From assembly GCA_026168455.1 (NCBI GenBank), contig CM047426.1, positions 4,457,501-4,521,500 on the forward strand: a stretch of DNA of 64,000 nt. Reading direction: 5' to 3'. This document shows, in pieces, positions 47,060 through 57,982 of this stretch. Each line of letters begins with the position of its first letter. Within the stretch, counting starts at the first letter, position 1. A program made the position numbers and the translations under genes. Below the pieces are notes generated by a model. It had not been told where the DNA came from, did not search any database, and saw nothing but the letters and a program-made list of their open reading frames with translations. The stretch is from Theocolax elegans. Its lineage: Eukaryota > Arthropoda > Insecta > Hymenoptera > Cerocephalidae.

Positions 47060-47428
47060 TTATACCCAAGCCCTTTGGTGTTCCTTCACCAGCCATTCCT
47101 TTATTAATTCTATGAGGTGGCTATGTGGCATCTTCATCATCATGCTTGGTTCCGCATGTTTTCGTTGAGACAATAGTAATGTCCCCACTGCATGGATTAG
47201 AAAATATAACTGTGGATTCTTAGATGCGGAATAGTTCGTCTTGTGAACCAACTTCATATCAGACTGATACGGGAAATAAGAGTAAGGGTCCGTTGTTTCT
47301 TCTGTGGACTTAATCATTCTAGTGATCTCATGTGATAATTTTCCAGTCCATATCCAATCAAGTAATATAGATTCCGATGAGAAATCTAATAATTTAGAAT
47401 ATATCCTATGGATAGTAGACCCGCACAA
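47060..47428 (-). pseudogene. Continuation of the N-like segment and its junction to the LINE (unit 17)
   Basis: After a one-base lesion near 47400 the N text continues (SKLLDFSSESILLDWIWTGK, SYFPYQSDMKLVHKT, LIHAVGTLLLSQRK). It passes into LINE text (HSHLIELIKEWLVKEHQRAW) and stops at a TAA directly after RAWV. The last part of a normal N protein is missing, replaced by LINE sequence. The N-to-LINE joint lies near EPSMMMKM, at about 47130-47150. Confidence 0.75.
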
Positions 47429-49215
47429 TCTTTGAATCTTGAACGTAATGTGCAGATCCTGAGATTGCTATAAGGGTTATCCGGAAATCTGTTTAGAAAC
47501 ATGTCTATAGCTGCTATCATTTTACAATAGTTATCATCTAGATACCATGTATCATACAATCCCTGCACAGGAAAGACATTTAGAGGGCAATTTGACAATT
47601 TCATTTGTGCAAAGATCCTCCTCTTAATATTTTCACTATAATCTGTATCATTAATATTAGACAAACGATTTGCCGATAACAAGAATATCAATATCCATTT
47701 TTCATCGTTCTCATCTGCTTTGGCTTCTGTTAGTCCAGGAATTTCAGAGTTATCAAGATTCACTTCCAAAAGATTCCAAGGGTTGATTTTTCCCATAGTT
47801 CCAATCACTGTTCCATAGCTTTTCCAATCTCCCACTAAATCATCTTGAATTTTAAGGCCCATATAATGTATATAACTTTTAACAAGATCTATAGGTAATT
47901 TATTTTGATCTATGCCACTTCTTACATGCCTAACAAGTTGTCTTCCATCTATCCTGCCGGATTTTACTGTAATTTGTGGTTTCCTGCCTTGATTAGTATC
48001 GAACCAAGAGGACGGGTATTGAGATGGAGTCTCTATAGCTGGTATTTTCAACTCATAAGTCTCTCCGGTCTCTATGTGTTTATAAACCATTTTGAAATAT
48101 GATCTCTTAGGATATATCTGTTCATAACTTTCATATTGATTCAAGCCTTTATCATATTTTCTATTCTTATCAAAATCAAAATCAAAATCAGCTAAAATTT
48201 TTAATAAATTTTCTTTAGTTTTATTTTGTTGCCCTAAAATTGAATGTTTAATAGCCCTTTCGAAATGATCAACTATTTTTTCCACTAATTCTGATTCTGT
48301 TAACTCATAATTTAATTCTTTAGCTAACCCTAAAATATACGTTGCATATTCAACTCTACTACTTTTTCCGCTTATATATTGTCCGAATTCAATATCTCTA
48401 CGGTTTTTTCTTTGTATTGTCGAATCCCAATATCGTTCAATAAATTTATTCTTAAAGTCTTGAAAATTATTAATCTCGTTTTCAATCAAATACCACCAAT
48501 CTTTAGCTGCATATTCTAAAGCTTGTGAAATAGTACACATCATTTCATCGTGAGTTGATGCCGTAGTATTTATGTATTTTTCAATTTCTTTAATAAAACG
48601 AATAGGTCTCTCATTTTTATTCCCTTTAAATTTTGGTAAAGTTAATTTCACTTTATAACTACTATTTTCTGTTTGCATAGTATTACTTCCTAAAGTATAA
48701 TTATTTCTATAATTTTGTTCTAATTTATCCATTTTAGTAAAAATTAAATTATTGTTATGTTCTAAAGATTTATCAATTAAATTTTTTACTTCATTCACTT
48801 TAGCATTTTCAAGATTTAAATCTTCAAAATTATTAAAATCATTACTTAATGCGGTAAATTTTTTCTTAACCTCATCATTTTCTTTTTCAATTAACAATAA
48901 ACGTTCTTTCATTTCTTTATTTTCATTTATTAATTTTTTTATCGTTTCTGTTAATATATCAATTTGTTCATTATAATTTTCTTTCAAATTTGTTAATTGT
49001 TTTGTTCCTTCGGATTTACTTGTTTGATATAAATTACTACAAAATTCAATCTTTTGTTCTATTTCATTATCTTTATCATATAAATCTTTCAATTCTTGAG
49101 TAACAGCTTTTTCCCAATTCATTCGATATTGACTCAACCCCTCAGTTTCATTTCGTTCTTTAGCTTGTTCAATATTTAACATAAATGTTTCCGAATTTCT
49201 CTTATTTAAAGCCAT
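47386..49215 (-). CDS. Gag-rhabdovirus nucleoprotein fusion ORF (609 codons)
   Basis: One uninterrupted frame. Residues 1-365 are Gag-like: a long charged, heptad-rich helix (about 45-175), then a retrotransposon Gag domain (about 188-345; VKLTLPKFKGNKNERPIRFI, AAKDWWYLIENEINNFQDF). From about residue 366 the text switches to a rhabdovirus-type nucleoprotein: FKMVYKHIETGETYELK near its N-terminus, YCKMIAAIDMFLNRFPDNP, then RSRFKDCAGLLSIGY. The N fold coats viral RNA in its home virus. The frame ends LNY-stop because a base is missing near 47400 relative to the array units; the N text resumes at 47428 in another frame. No second knuckle, protease or RT follows. This is a degraded endogenous viral element by origin; whether the fusion is translated is unknown. 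Confidence 0.75.
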   Translation of the reverse strand: MALNKRNSETFMLNIEQAKERNETEGLSQYRMNWEKAVTQELKDLYDKDNEIEQKIEFCSNLYQTSKSEGTKQLTNLKENYNEQIDILTETIKKLINENKEMKERLLLIEKENDEVKKKFTALSNDFNNFEDLNLENAKVNEVKNLIDKSLEHNNNLIFTKMDKLEQNYRNNYTLGSNTMQTENSSYKVKLTLPKFKGNKNERPIRFIKEIEKYINTTASTHDEMMCTISQALEYAAKDWWYLIENEINNFQDFKNKFIERYWDSTIQRKNRRDIEFGQYISGKSSRVEYATYILGLAKELNYELTESELVEKIVDHFERAIKHSILGQQNKTKENLLKILADFDFDFDKNRKYDKGLNQYESYEQIYPKRSYFKMVYKHIETGETYELKIPAIETPSQYPSSWFDTNQGRKPQITVKSGRIDGRQLVRHVRSGIDQNKLPIDLVKSYIHYMGLKIQDDLVGDWKSYGTVIGTMGKINPWNLLEVNLDNSEIPGLTEAKADENDEKWILIFLLSANRLSNINDTDYSENIKRRIFAQMKLSNCPLNVFPVQGLYDTWYLDDNYCKMIAAIDMFLNRFPDNPYSNLRICTLRSRFKDCAGLLSIGYILNY

Positions 49216-49367
49216 TTTTATTAACTAATTTAAACAGTTCTTAATATTTTAAATCTAATTTTCTTAATCTTCAAATTTATAAATTAATTTAATTTTAAAA
49301 TTTTAAATTTCTTTATTAATTTATTATTTATTAAATCTTTTATCAAAATTATTTTATTTAAATTTCG

Positions 49368-49386
49368 GATCCTGGCAGGATCGCCA
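49368..49386 (-). other. Primer-binding-site-like motif upstream of the gag-N fusion
   Basis: The minus strand reads TGGCGATCCTGCCAGGATC about 150 nt ahead of the gag start, with the TGG expected to pair with a tRNA CCA end. Only 69 bp separate it from the element end, too short for a normal LTR, so the LTR upstream is probably truncated. Confidence 0.5.
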
Positions 49387-49459
49387 AATTAATTTAAATA
49401 ATTAAAAAAAAACTACCGAAAGTTGAATTTGAATTATATAGTCAGGCCCGTCACAATAT

Positions 49460-52400
49460 ATAAATATATATATATTACGTACGCGAATGTAAGCACGCAT
49501 ACAGATATTTGTGAGAATTGAATATTAAAAAAAAGTATACGTATGCGTGGATAGATTTGCGTATTTGTGTATGTATAAGGAATATGTTTTTTGTTATGTT
49601 CATACATCACGTGTAACAAATATTGTAATATTCTTTTTTTTCCCCTCTCCTATGTATTTTCTTTTTTCTCTCCTCGAAATATATTTATTATTCGAAAATA
49701 AAAACAAATATAACTATTTAACATTAGAATCGCCAGTTGTATACAATTTATTCTTTTAATGTAAATGTGAAGGTGTATACTATCAATTATACGTTTAATC
49801 CGAGATAATGATTTATTTGTACTTTAAAAAAAAACCAAGACACGAGGTGTAAGCGAATACAAGAAAATAAATAAATAATAACATTATAAAATGATAATAC
49901 GCGGGTTTTCGTGATTAAGCGAGGACTCGCGCACTTTTGAAAATGGAAAATAACAAAAAAATTAATAGTAAAGTAAAAAAAAAAAGTAAGTTTTAAAGGA
50001 TTTAGCGCACTACTTTTAGGCATGTCGTATGCTGATGATGTTTTTTATGAAAAACGCTTAGGTAACCTATACTTACGATTTCACAATGCATATATACGAA
50101 TCAGCAATCTGAAAATTTTTTACAAATTTTTTTACCAGTATTAAACGAGAAAATGAAAATAGAAATAATGAAATATATGAAATTTTAGATATTTTTCTCT
50201 TTATTGTAATAAAAGATAAACGATAAAAAAAATAATTCTGTTCTTATTTATTTATTAAGAGATGTTAAGTATATTTCAGTAATAAATACCAAAAATTGCA
50301 TACTTAAAGTGCGTTGGTGACTTATTTTATTTTGAACACCCGATCTGTAAATAGGATAAGTTTTTTTTATACGTCAATGTGTTGTTTTGGAGGTTTGATT
50401 TTTTTTTTTGGTATTGTAAAAAAGGAAAAGGGGTTAATTTTGTGAAAAACTAAAAATATATTGACTGCAAAGAAAAATTAATTTATTTTCTATAAAGTTT
50501 TTTTTTTAAATAAGATTTGTTTTGTTTACGAGATACATCCTGTATTCTTTGTCATTTTCTATTTTTATTATTTTCTAATTAATTTACAAAGATATAGCTG
50601 TGTGTAATTTAAAATATCAAATTACGGTATCAGACTCTTAATAAAAATAAAATTCTGTATTATAAATTTAATACGATTTGTCTTGTGTCGAGCAAGTTAC
50701 ATTTTATTCGAAAATTTTTGATATATCGATCGATTCTTTCCAAATTATTATAAAAAAGATGTAACAAGAAATTTTTATTTTTTTAAAAAATGTAATAAAG
50801 AAAGTAACGTAAAAAAATAAACAAGATTCCAAAGAATAGAATGAAAACTTTCTTTATTAATGAATCTTACTTGTCACTCGTTAAAAATCAAAATTTCCCT
50901 CGCGCTTGGCAATTTTCTCTCCATAATTTTCATTTGATTTCAGCTATATAATCGTATATGAAAAATACTATTCAAGTGTTTAATTCATTAATTTAGTTTA
51001 TGACATTTTTCGTTGGTATTTTACAAGATAATTTACATTACTATAAATAAAAAAAATATTGAATACAAAGAAAGTTGTCTGAGTAAATAAAATTTAGTGG
51101 AATTAAATACATATTTATTTAAATTAAAAAATTTTATTTAAAACAAATGACGCGTTATTAAATCTACAAAATATTTATTTATTTTAAATGAATCTTTCTT
51201 CAAGTAGTCAAAGAAATATTTTTTTGAATATAGTACATTTTTTTTGTTTGTAAAGATCAATTTTTAATTTGGCTGCGTATTTTTCTCTATTTTTCTTTTA
51301 AGTTTTGCAAGTTTCAAATTTTTACCTTTATTACTTTACCTACGTAAAATGTGACATAAATTGGTCCTAAATAGAAAAAAGCAATTTATAAATATCTTAA
51401 ATAGTGACTTTTTAACTATTAAATTTGACAGAATAATATTCATTACTATTTCAAAAATTCTACCAAAAATTAAAAAATATATTGAACATATAACCTACTA
51501 TATACAAAATATAATTACAAAATGTTGGTACATTTGGGATGGTTCTCAAAAAATAATAAATATTTGTAAAAATTAATAAACTATGAAAAACAATGAACAT
51601 ATATATTTTTAAAATTAATCCCCCTTAATTACGTTCAATTTAAACGTCGATAAGGCAAGAAGATTAAAATCGTTCGTTTTTAATGGAGATTAAAAATCAT
51701 TTACAGAAATCAAATCTTTTTTAATTAGATCCATTTTTCCTGTTTTATTTTTTATTATTTCGTATTAATTTTCGAAAAAGGTCGAATTACTTTATTCATA
51801 TAAGCTTCATAAAATAAATTCGTTTTCAAAAAAAGGTCAATTATTCGTCTTGTACAATGGTTCAATCCAATGGTTTAAGAATTAATAATATTTTAATAAA
51901 TGTAATATCACTGTAGCCCATTCTTTTTTTCATTTTAATATATGAACATTATTTTCGTAAAACGTTTAAAACAAAAATCAATTTTTTTAAATTTCCTTAC
52001 TTGTACACAATGGCAAAGAAAAAGTTTGACGGTGTAACTAATATCGTTTAGTTGAAACTGCAGATTGAAGGATTATATTGGTAATAATTGTAATAAATTA
52101 AGGTACTTGGTAAAAGAGACGACCAAATGTTGGATAGGCATTAAAATTAATAAATTAAATTATTAAATAAAAAATTAAATTAAAAAATAAAAATATTTGA
52201 CAATATTATAATAAATAAACTAATAAAAATTAAGATAAATATTGTATTTATATAACCATTAAAACTTCTTACGATTATATTATATATTTTTATACTGAAA
52301 AACTTGTTTAACAGCTAATTGAAGAGGACTGATCAAATATATCTTTCGAAGAGTATACGTGGTAAATTATTTTCTTTAAATAAATGTTTTATTATATTTA

Positions 52401-52794
52401 TAATCGAAGATTTACGTTTGTATATTATAATTGTATCATTATACTGTGATACCTTTATTTATTTATCTATAAAACAATTTATTACTCACATGTCAATATT
52501 GCTAAAATTTTATTAGGAAGATAGATATAGCATATAATAGAAATTGAGATTAGTAAAAAATATTTCATTTCTTCGCAATTAATTAAGGACATTTATTGCC
52601 CAATTTTGGCCAATTCTGCTAGGGAATAAACCGACATTGTCTTTTCATTTTTTTTATCGAGTAGTAAATACTTACTGATAATTATCATATATATGAATCG
52701 CGTTCAATCAATTGGTAAAAAAGATTTATAAAAGAGAATACTACACTACTTGAAATACAAAAATTGAATTGAATTAAAATAAATAATTAAAATT
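49460..52794. other. AT-rich intergenic DNA without recognisable features
   Basis: Very AT-rich with many homopolymer runs; short open frames (for example 51361-51576 and 52319-52516) have no protein-like composition. I see no gene, RNA or transposon structure here. Confidence 0.5.
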
Positions 52795-52912
52795 AAAATC
52801 AATACTAAAAATTTTAATTTAAAATCACATGAAAATTAATACTAAAAATTTTAATTAAAAACACACGAAAATTAATACTAAAAATTTTAATTTAAAAGCA
52901 CACGGAAATTAA
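52795..52912. repeat. Minisatellite, about three copies of a ~37-bp unit
   Basis: The unit AATACTAAAAATTTTAATTT followed by an A-rich stretch and CACACG/CACATG occurs three times in a row with few changes. Confidence 0.75.
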
Positions 52913-53469
52913 AAATTATAAAATTAAACAATTCATAGGTTTCAACTAAGTTTTCTTTTTAAATTCACTATGTATTTCTATATGTAAACTTTTTTATTTA
53001 AGAATGCATATTGAATTTCCGAAAAATAGATAAATAAAATTTAGTTCTTATAGCGTGTGCGAAAAAATATATGTTTATATATAGGTATTTTTATTATTTG
53101 ATGACTCGAGAAATGTTGAGTATTCTGTTTAATATGTGATGCAACGATATTTTCATGAAGTAAGAGGTATCGCCAAGTGAATTATTATCTATCTTTTTAA
53201 TTGCGTAATTAAAATTTTGTAGCTGTGTATTAACATTTTAAACAAAACATGAATTAATTATTTATTCACTAAGGGAGTAAAATAGACGTTTATTCCCGGA
53301 GATGAAAGTTGCTGATTGACCTATAAGGGAAAAAACTCACCTTGTACTTCCGAAGTGTATGTTGTATAACATTTTTTTGCCTAAATTATTCTGGAATTGA
53401 ATATATTTTTTTCACCCAAATTACTTGAAAAGTTTTTCACTCTAATCATCTAAAAAGCCTTATACTTTA

Positions 53470-53887
53470 TTGACCTCTATACGAAGGGAGTAAAATTGCA
53501 TTTTATTCCTCCGATGATTTTATTCTCCGTAGACTCATTTTATTCCCCCTCATCGTAGACTTACTTTTTTGTTTCGAACGCTTATTTCAGACGTTTCCTA
53601 CAAATATAAAATTAAATTTATCGTAGTACATTAAATTTATGTACTAAAAAATTTTACAATATTAAACGAAATTTAGAAATTTAAAAATAAATTTTTGTCG
53701 CACAAAGTGGCCTATTAAACGATCAGGGTGTAAAAGACGATTATTCCCTTATAGACGAATTAAAAAAGTCTCTATACGAAGGGAGTAAAATTGCATTTTA
53801 TTCCTTCGATGATTTTATTCTCCGTAGCCCCATTTTATTCATCGAAGATACGTTTTATTCATTGTTGACTTACTTTTTTGTTTCGAA
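53470..53887. repeat. Direct repeat of a ~115-bp segment
   Basis: The stretch from CGAAGGGAGTAAAATTGC to TTTTTTGTTTCGAACRCTTA occurs at about 53475-53583 and again at about 53775-53887. It holds a near-palindromic GGGAGTAAAATTGCATTTTATTCC-like core. A third partial relative lies at about 53273-53300. Probably an old transposon or satellite remnant. Confidence 0.6.
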
Positions 53888-54125
53888 CACTTAGCTTAGA
53901 CTTGTATGTTAACTTCTATGTCGATCTGAAGGAGGCCAGTGGTGGGAAAAAAGATGACAATTTTCGAAAAATTCTATTTTTACTTCCATGATTAAAATGG
54001 GTGTATAAAATTAGTCTACGGGGAGTAGGAATGAAATATACAAATTTTACTTCCTTGGTTTGAAGTGAATAATTCTTGGATAATTGCGTACATTAATTGT
54101 ATAAAGTTATGTAATGTATATGTTA

Positions 54126-54330
54126 CTCTGGATTAATAAAGTAAATAAAGTTAATAATTAAATAAATAAATAAAATAATGTAATAAATAAATAAATAATT
54201 TTAATAAATAAATAAATAAATAAAATAAATAAATTAAAAATATAATATAAAAAAAATAAAGTAAATAATATAAAAATAAAATTAAAAATGAAAATAAAGA
54301 AGTAAATATAATAAAATAATTTAAATAAAT
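54126..54330. repeat. AAAT/AATA-type simple repeat
   Basis: Nearly pure A/T tract made of AATA, TAAA and AAAT units. Confidence 0.8.
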
Positions 54331-55142
54331 AGATAAATCATGTATTATCTTAATTAATTAAACTTTTCATCTATATAAGGATATAGCACTGAGAAAAGTA
54401 ATTCTTTGGATGAGAAAGAATCTTCCTTAACTGTTAAGAAATGTGGATTGAAATACGACAAAAGGCACATGACCTAAAAATAAAGTTTTCCATTCCTTGA
54501 TTTGGCAAGGTACCCATTATATTTAAATTATTGATAGTTACGACGCGAATCGTTCACAAGTAAGAATTGTGATTTTGCTACACGAGTCCAGTGAATTAAT
54601 CATTTTTCGCAATAATTGACTCGTATTAAATTTAAATTAAATATGATTATATTATTAAAAAAATTAATAAAAACAACTGAATTTAGATTAAACTTTCACA
54701 CGTCTGCAGTAAATAATAATTTATTTGTACTACAATTAATATCAAATAAGAATTTCCCTTGTAATTATTAAAAATGATTATTACCTTCAATTATGAGATA
54801 ATAAATATTTTTTTTTTTACAAACAAACGGTAAATGAATATTTCTTAACTATTAACAAAACGACATTATAGGTACAAAAAAAAGAAATAAAATTTAACGC
54901 TAGGAAATTCATGGTTTACTTGAACGAAAGGATCGTTATATAATAGGTATACGTCAGGGTTTACCAAATGAAGACACATAATAATAAAAACGCACACATA
55001 GTGTTAATATACATCGCTCCATTTTTATTCATTTATTATAGCGAAAAATCAGCCCACATAATGTAAGTTTCATCAATACAAGGAATTTAGACATTCTGCG
55101 TGTTTGTGTCTGTATACATGTGTGTGTGGGTGTGTGTGTGTT

Positions 55143-56809
55143 GTACACAGTGTTGGACGGGAAATTCTGCCAAATCGGGAAATAACTAGAAGACGAATAT
55201 CTAGTGATTTCCCAACGGTAGCGCAGCTATGTTCACGTCGACACGAAGGCGCGCTGCTCGACGCGTCGAGTTTACATTTCATACACAGCTGTAAGCTGTT
55301 TGATTTTTAAGAGGTTAAGCATTGAGAGGTACCTTAAAAGTGTACCATCAAATAAGCTCTAGGAGGAGAAGGGGAGTTTTTATCACAAGGTCCTGTTCCT
55401 GGTTTTCCTGGTGGATACATGTCAATAGTTTCTGCTACTGGTCGGTACATACATGAGATTTAAACAATTAGTGGGAGTTTAGGTAAGTTTTTGAATTACC
55501 ACTAATAACTATGATTTTATTTTAGTTAAAGTTTTTGAGATATGATTTTTTTTAAATAAACTAGTTAATACGAAGCACATTTTATTTTAGGTCTCAGTGG
55601 TTATCACTTGTGCTTTTACCAAAAAACTAGTCAACAATTTCAAGTAGGAGTTGAAATGGAAAATAATTCTAAAATGCAAGAAGCTGTAACTACAATAGCT
55701 TATCAAGTTGATTTACCAAAAGCAGATTTAGTCTTTAAAGGTTAATATTCATAAGTTTAAAATTTCTTTGACTTTTTCACATATACGTTAGTGGCTCAGT
55801 GCCAACAATAATAAAATTTTTGCAAATTTAAAATCAATTACAAAGTGTATGTAGATTTCATTACTTTTTTATATTTGTCAGTGGTTTAGTATATTTATCA
55901 ATTTATATATATTTACATACATTAGTATTTTAGTTTCAACAACAAATATTATTTTGCAGGAAGCGCAGATACAAATTGGACTGTCGGTGCTGTTTTAGAA
56001 AAGAAATTATGCACTTAGCGGACTGATTAATTACAACAAGAATCAGTTTAGGTTAGGTTGTGGTCTAGTCATTGGTTAATTTGTTATTTGGAAAAAATGA
56101 AATTTTGTAAAATTAAATTTTATAAAATCAAATTTGCAAATTGGTTGAATTTTGTCGAAAGTTCTATTAGGATTGATGCAACTTTCAGTCAACAAATGAC
56201 ATATCATTATATTTGCTTTACATAATATTATGACTGTAGCCAGTTAGCATTTTCTTGGTCAAGTTTCATTGAACAATATTGTAAAAACTTCTTACTGGTT
56301 TTGCTAATGATTTTCTTACTAGGCAATATAAGTCATAGGTTCATTTGTGTAAATAAGAAATTAATTTTTACTACATATTTTGTTTTTACTTCTATCAACA
56401 TGCAAAAACCAAAACATCTTAATAAAATAAAATTCTGCTGATGCCAAATTTATTCATTGAATATGAAAAACTTTTTACAGTTATATACATTATTCTGTTA
56501 TGTATGCTACATTTTAGAATGTCGAATAAAATAAACAGTAAAATATAAATTTATACATTGAGCAAAATGTATAATATGTACTATATGAGAGATTCCGTAA
56601 AATGCTTACACTTTTAGTTAATTATAAATTGGAAGTATTTAAATTTAGTGCCTTGTAAATAATTATAACTAAAAAGTTATTTCAGCTCTGTGAACAAACA
56701 GTATATCAGCTGCATTTATGTTAATAGTAACATTATCCTTCTGTAAACAGCAATTGTATTATAAATGATTTATTAAACCCTTTTATTGAGTGTATTAATC
56801 ATTGAACTT
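55143..56809 (+). repeat. Left arm of a large inverted duplication
   Basis: 1667 bp matching the reverse complement of 59098-60756 almost end to end, with scattered substitutions and small indels. The outer ends sit next to TG microsatellites on both sides (GTACACAGTG... and ...CACTTGTAC). Confidence 0.9.
55381..56079 (+). pseudogene. Tom40 (TOMM40) C-terminal exons, broken copy 1
   Basis: Three exons with intact splice borders: about 55381-55482, 55591-55740 and 55960-56079. They encode the end of the Tom40 beta-barrel, the mitochondrial protein-import pore (GYHLCFYQKTSQQFQVGVEM, AYQVDLPKADLVFKG, TNWTVGAVLEKKL, LINYNKNQFRLGCGLVIG). Exon one has a frameshift and stop (CAT GAG ATT TAA). The last exon has an internal deletion that shifts the frame after EKKL. 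The N-terminal two thirds of the gene are absent. Confidence 0.8.
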
Positions 56810-57899
56810 TACCAATACATCTGATATTACAAAAAAATATAAAAAGTAATCGTTTACTTAAAATCAACGTTGCATTTAAACTCTCACAAGGAGAGGTACG
56901 TTTCACCTTTCGGGAAACAGTTTTCGTTGCAACTTTGAGAGCCGTTTTCTGGTGCCCAAATTTGAAAGATTTCATATGAAATTCAATCTTATAGGCTCTT
57001 TGACGAAAATTATACGCAGTTATCGAAAAATTGTGAAAAAAATATGTTTTAAGCTTAATCGCCAAAAACTCGGAAAGAAATAGACGAAGTTGCTCAAACT
57101 GAAATTCATTATATAGTTGAGATCAAGTAGACATGGTTTTTAAAAAAAAGAAGTTCAAATATCTCAATTTGGACAAAAGTTATGGAAAAAAATAAGAATT
57201 AGACGAAATATTTGCCTAAAAAGTCTATCAAATTTGAATACTAAATTTTCGTTAAAATTTTATCTAATTCTTATTTTATATACTACTCAAGTATAACGTA
57301 CAATTTTCTTCAGATTTTTATTTCCGTATTTACAGAAATTTTTTGGATTTTAAAAGTAGAACCCTGTAATTTAGCTATCACATCTTAAAATAAAAAAAAT
57401 AATTAACGCAAAAACAAAATTATGTGACTTAAATTCGTCCAAGGCACTAACTAAAGCGTATGTATAGATGAATGTACGTAATAACTCGGCCAAATTTTTA
57501 TCGATTTTACTGAAATTTATGGGGTTATCTTTTTATAATATGGAAAGTATATGATCCTATTCCTGGCTATATAACTAAAAAAACTATTAAAAATATTTAC
57601 CATTAAATGTTTGTTAAATAGTATTATGTGGATTATTTCGAAAAGTATATCGGTAAACACTTATATGGACGAAATGTTCATCTCAAAATTACGAAAGTTT
57701 TTACGTATCATGTTCTTTGTGATTTAATAGAACAGTTTGCTTTCAAAAATAAACATACAAAACGAAATGAACATAATGAAAAGACGACTAAAGCACGTTG
57801 TTTCATAATAGATTCAAATGTATCGGTTATCTATAAAACATTTAATTTATAAAATGTTCGTTTTAAAATTACAACAAACATTCCTTTATGAAGAAGCTA

Positions 57900-57916
57900 A
57901 TATATATATATATATA

Positions 57917-57966
<50 letters not shown>

Positions 57967-57982
57967 CTATATATATATATAT
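57900..57982. repeat. (TA)n microsatellite
   Basis: Almost uninterrupted TA dinucleotides with a few TAA steps; able to fold back on itself. Confidence 0.9.

Larger units (their letters stand above)
30489..47778 (-). repeat. Tandem array of about 17 units of 1017 bp (N segment + LINE segment)
   Basis: The motif CCAACTGGGGATATCTCC recurs near 30489, 31508, 32525, 33542, 34558, 35574, 36591, 37609, 38627, 39644, 40661, 41679, 42695, 43710, 44727, 45745 and 46762, a step of 1015-1019 and usually 1017. Each unit holds about 700 bp of N-like coding and about 315 bp of LINE ORF2 C-terminus. 1017 is 339 codons, so the frame can pass from unit to unit. Units are almost identical; differences are single substitutions and one-base indels. 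Units 1-5 (left) read GTTTTTACCC at the N/LINE joint (no stop). Units 7-17 read GTTTATACCC (in-frame TAA). Unit 6 has an extra base. Confidence 0.93.
30099..49459 (-). mobile_element. Composite element: retrotransposon gag + rhabdovirus-like N + LINE 3' end, with a 17-fold tandem array
   Basis: Ends are TGTAACGGGCCT at 30103 and AGGCCCGTCACA at 49455 (plus strand), inside a TA tract with possible ATAT duplications on both sides. Read on the minus strand: terminal TGTGACGGGCC, primer-binding-site-like motif, gag, in-frame N-like segment, LINE ORF2 C-terminus, LINE 3' UTR with TAA repeats, then an LTR-like tail with AATAAA ending in GGCCCGTTACA. The ends resemble LTR ends (TG..CA), but I find no full direct LTR pair, so the 5' LTR may be mostly deleted. 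No RT or integrase of its own survives, so any mobility would need help in trans. Confidence 0.8.

Noticed and set aside
31452..47168. Repeated plus-strand 154-codon frames across the array
   Set aside because: They are the complementary strand of the N/LINE coding units; their text is low in protein-like signal and recurs only because the units are identical.
30489..47778. Array considered as a CRISPR-like or classic noncoding satellite
   Set aside because: Units are 1017 bp of recognisable coding sequence with no short repeat/spacer pattern.
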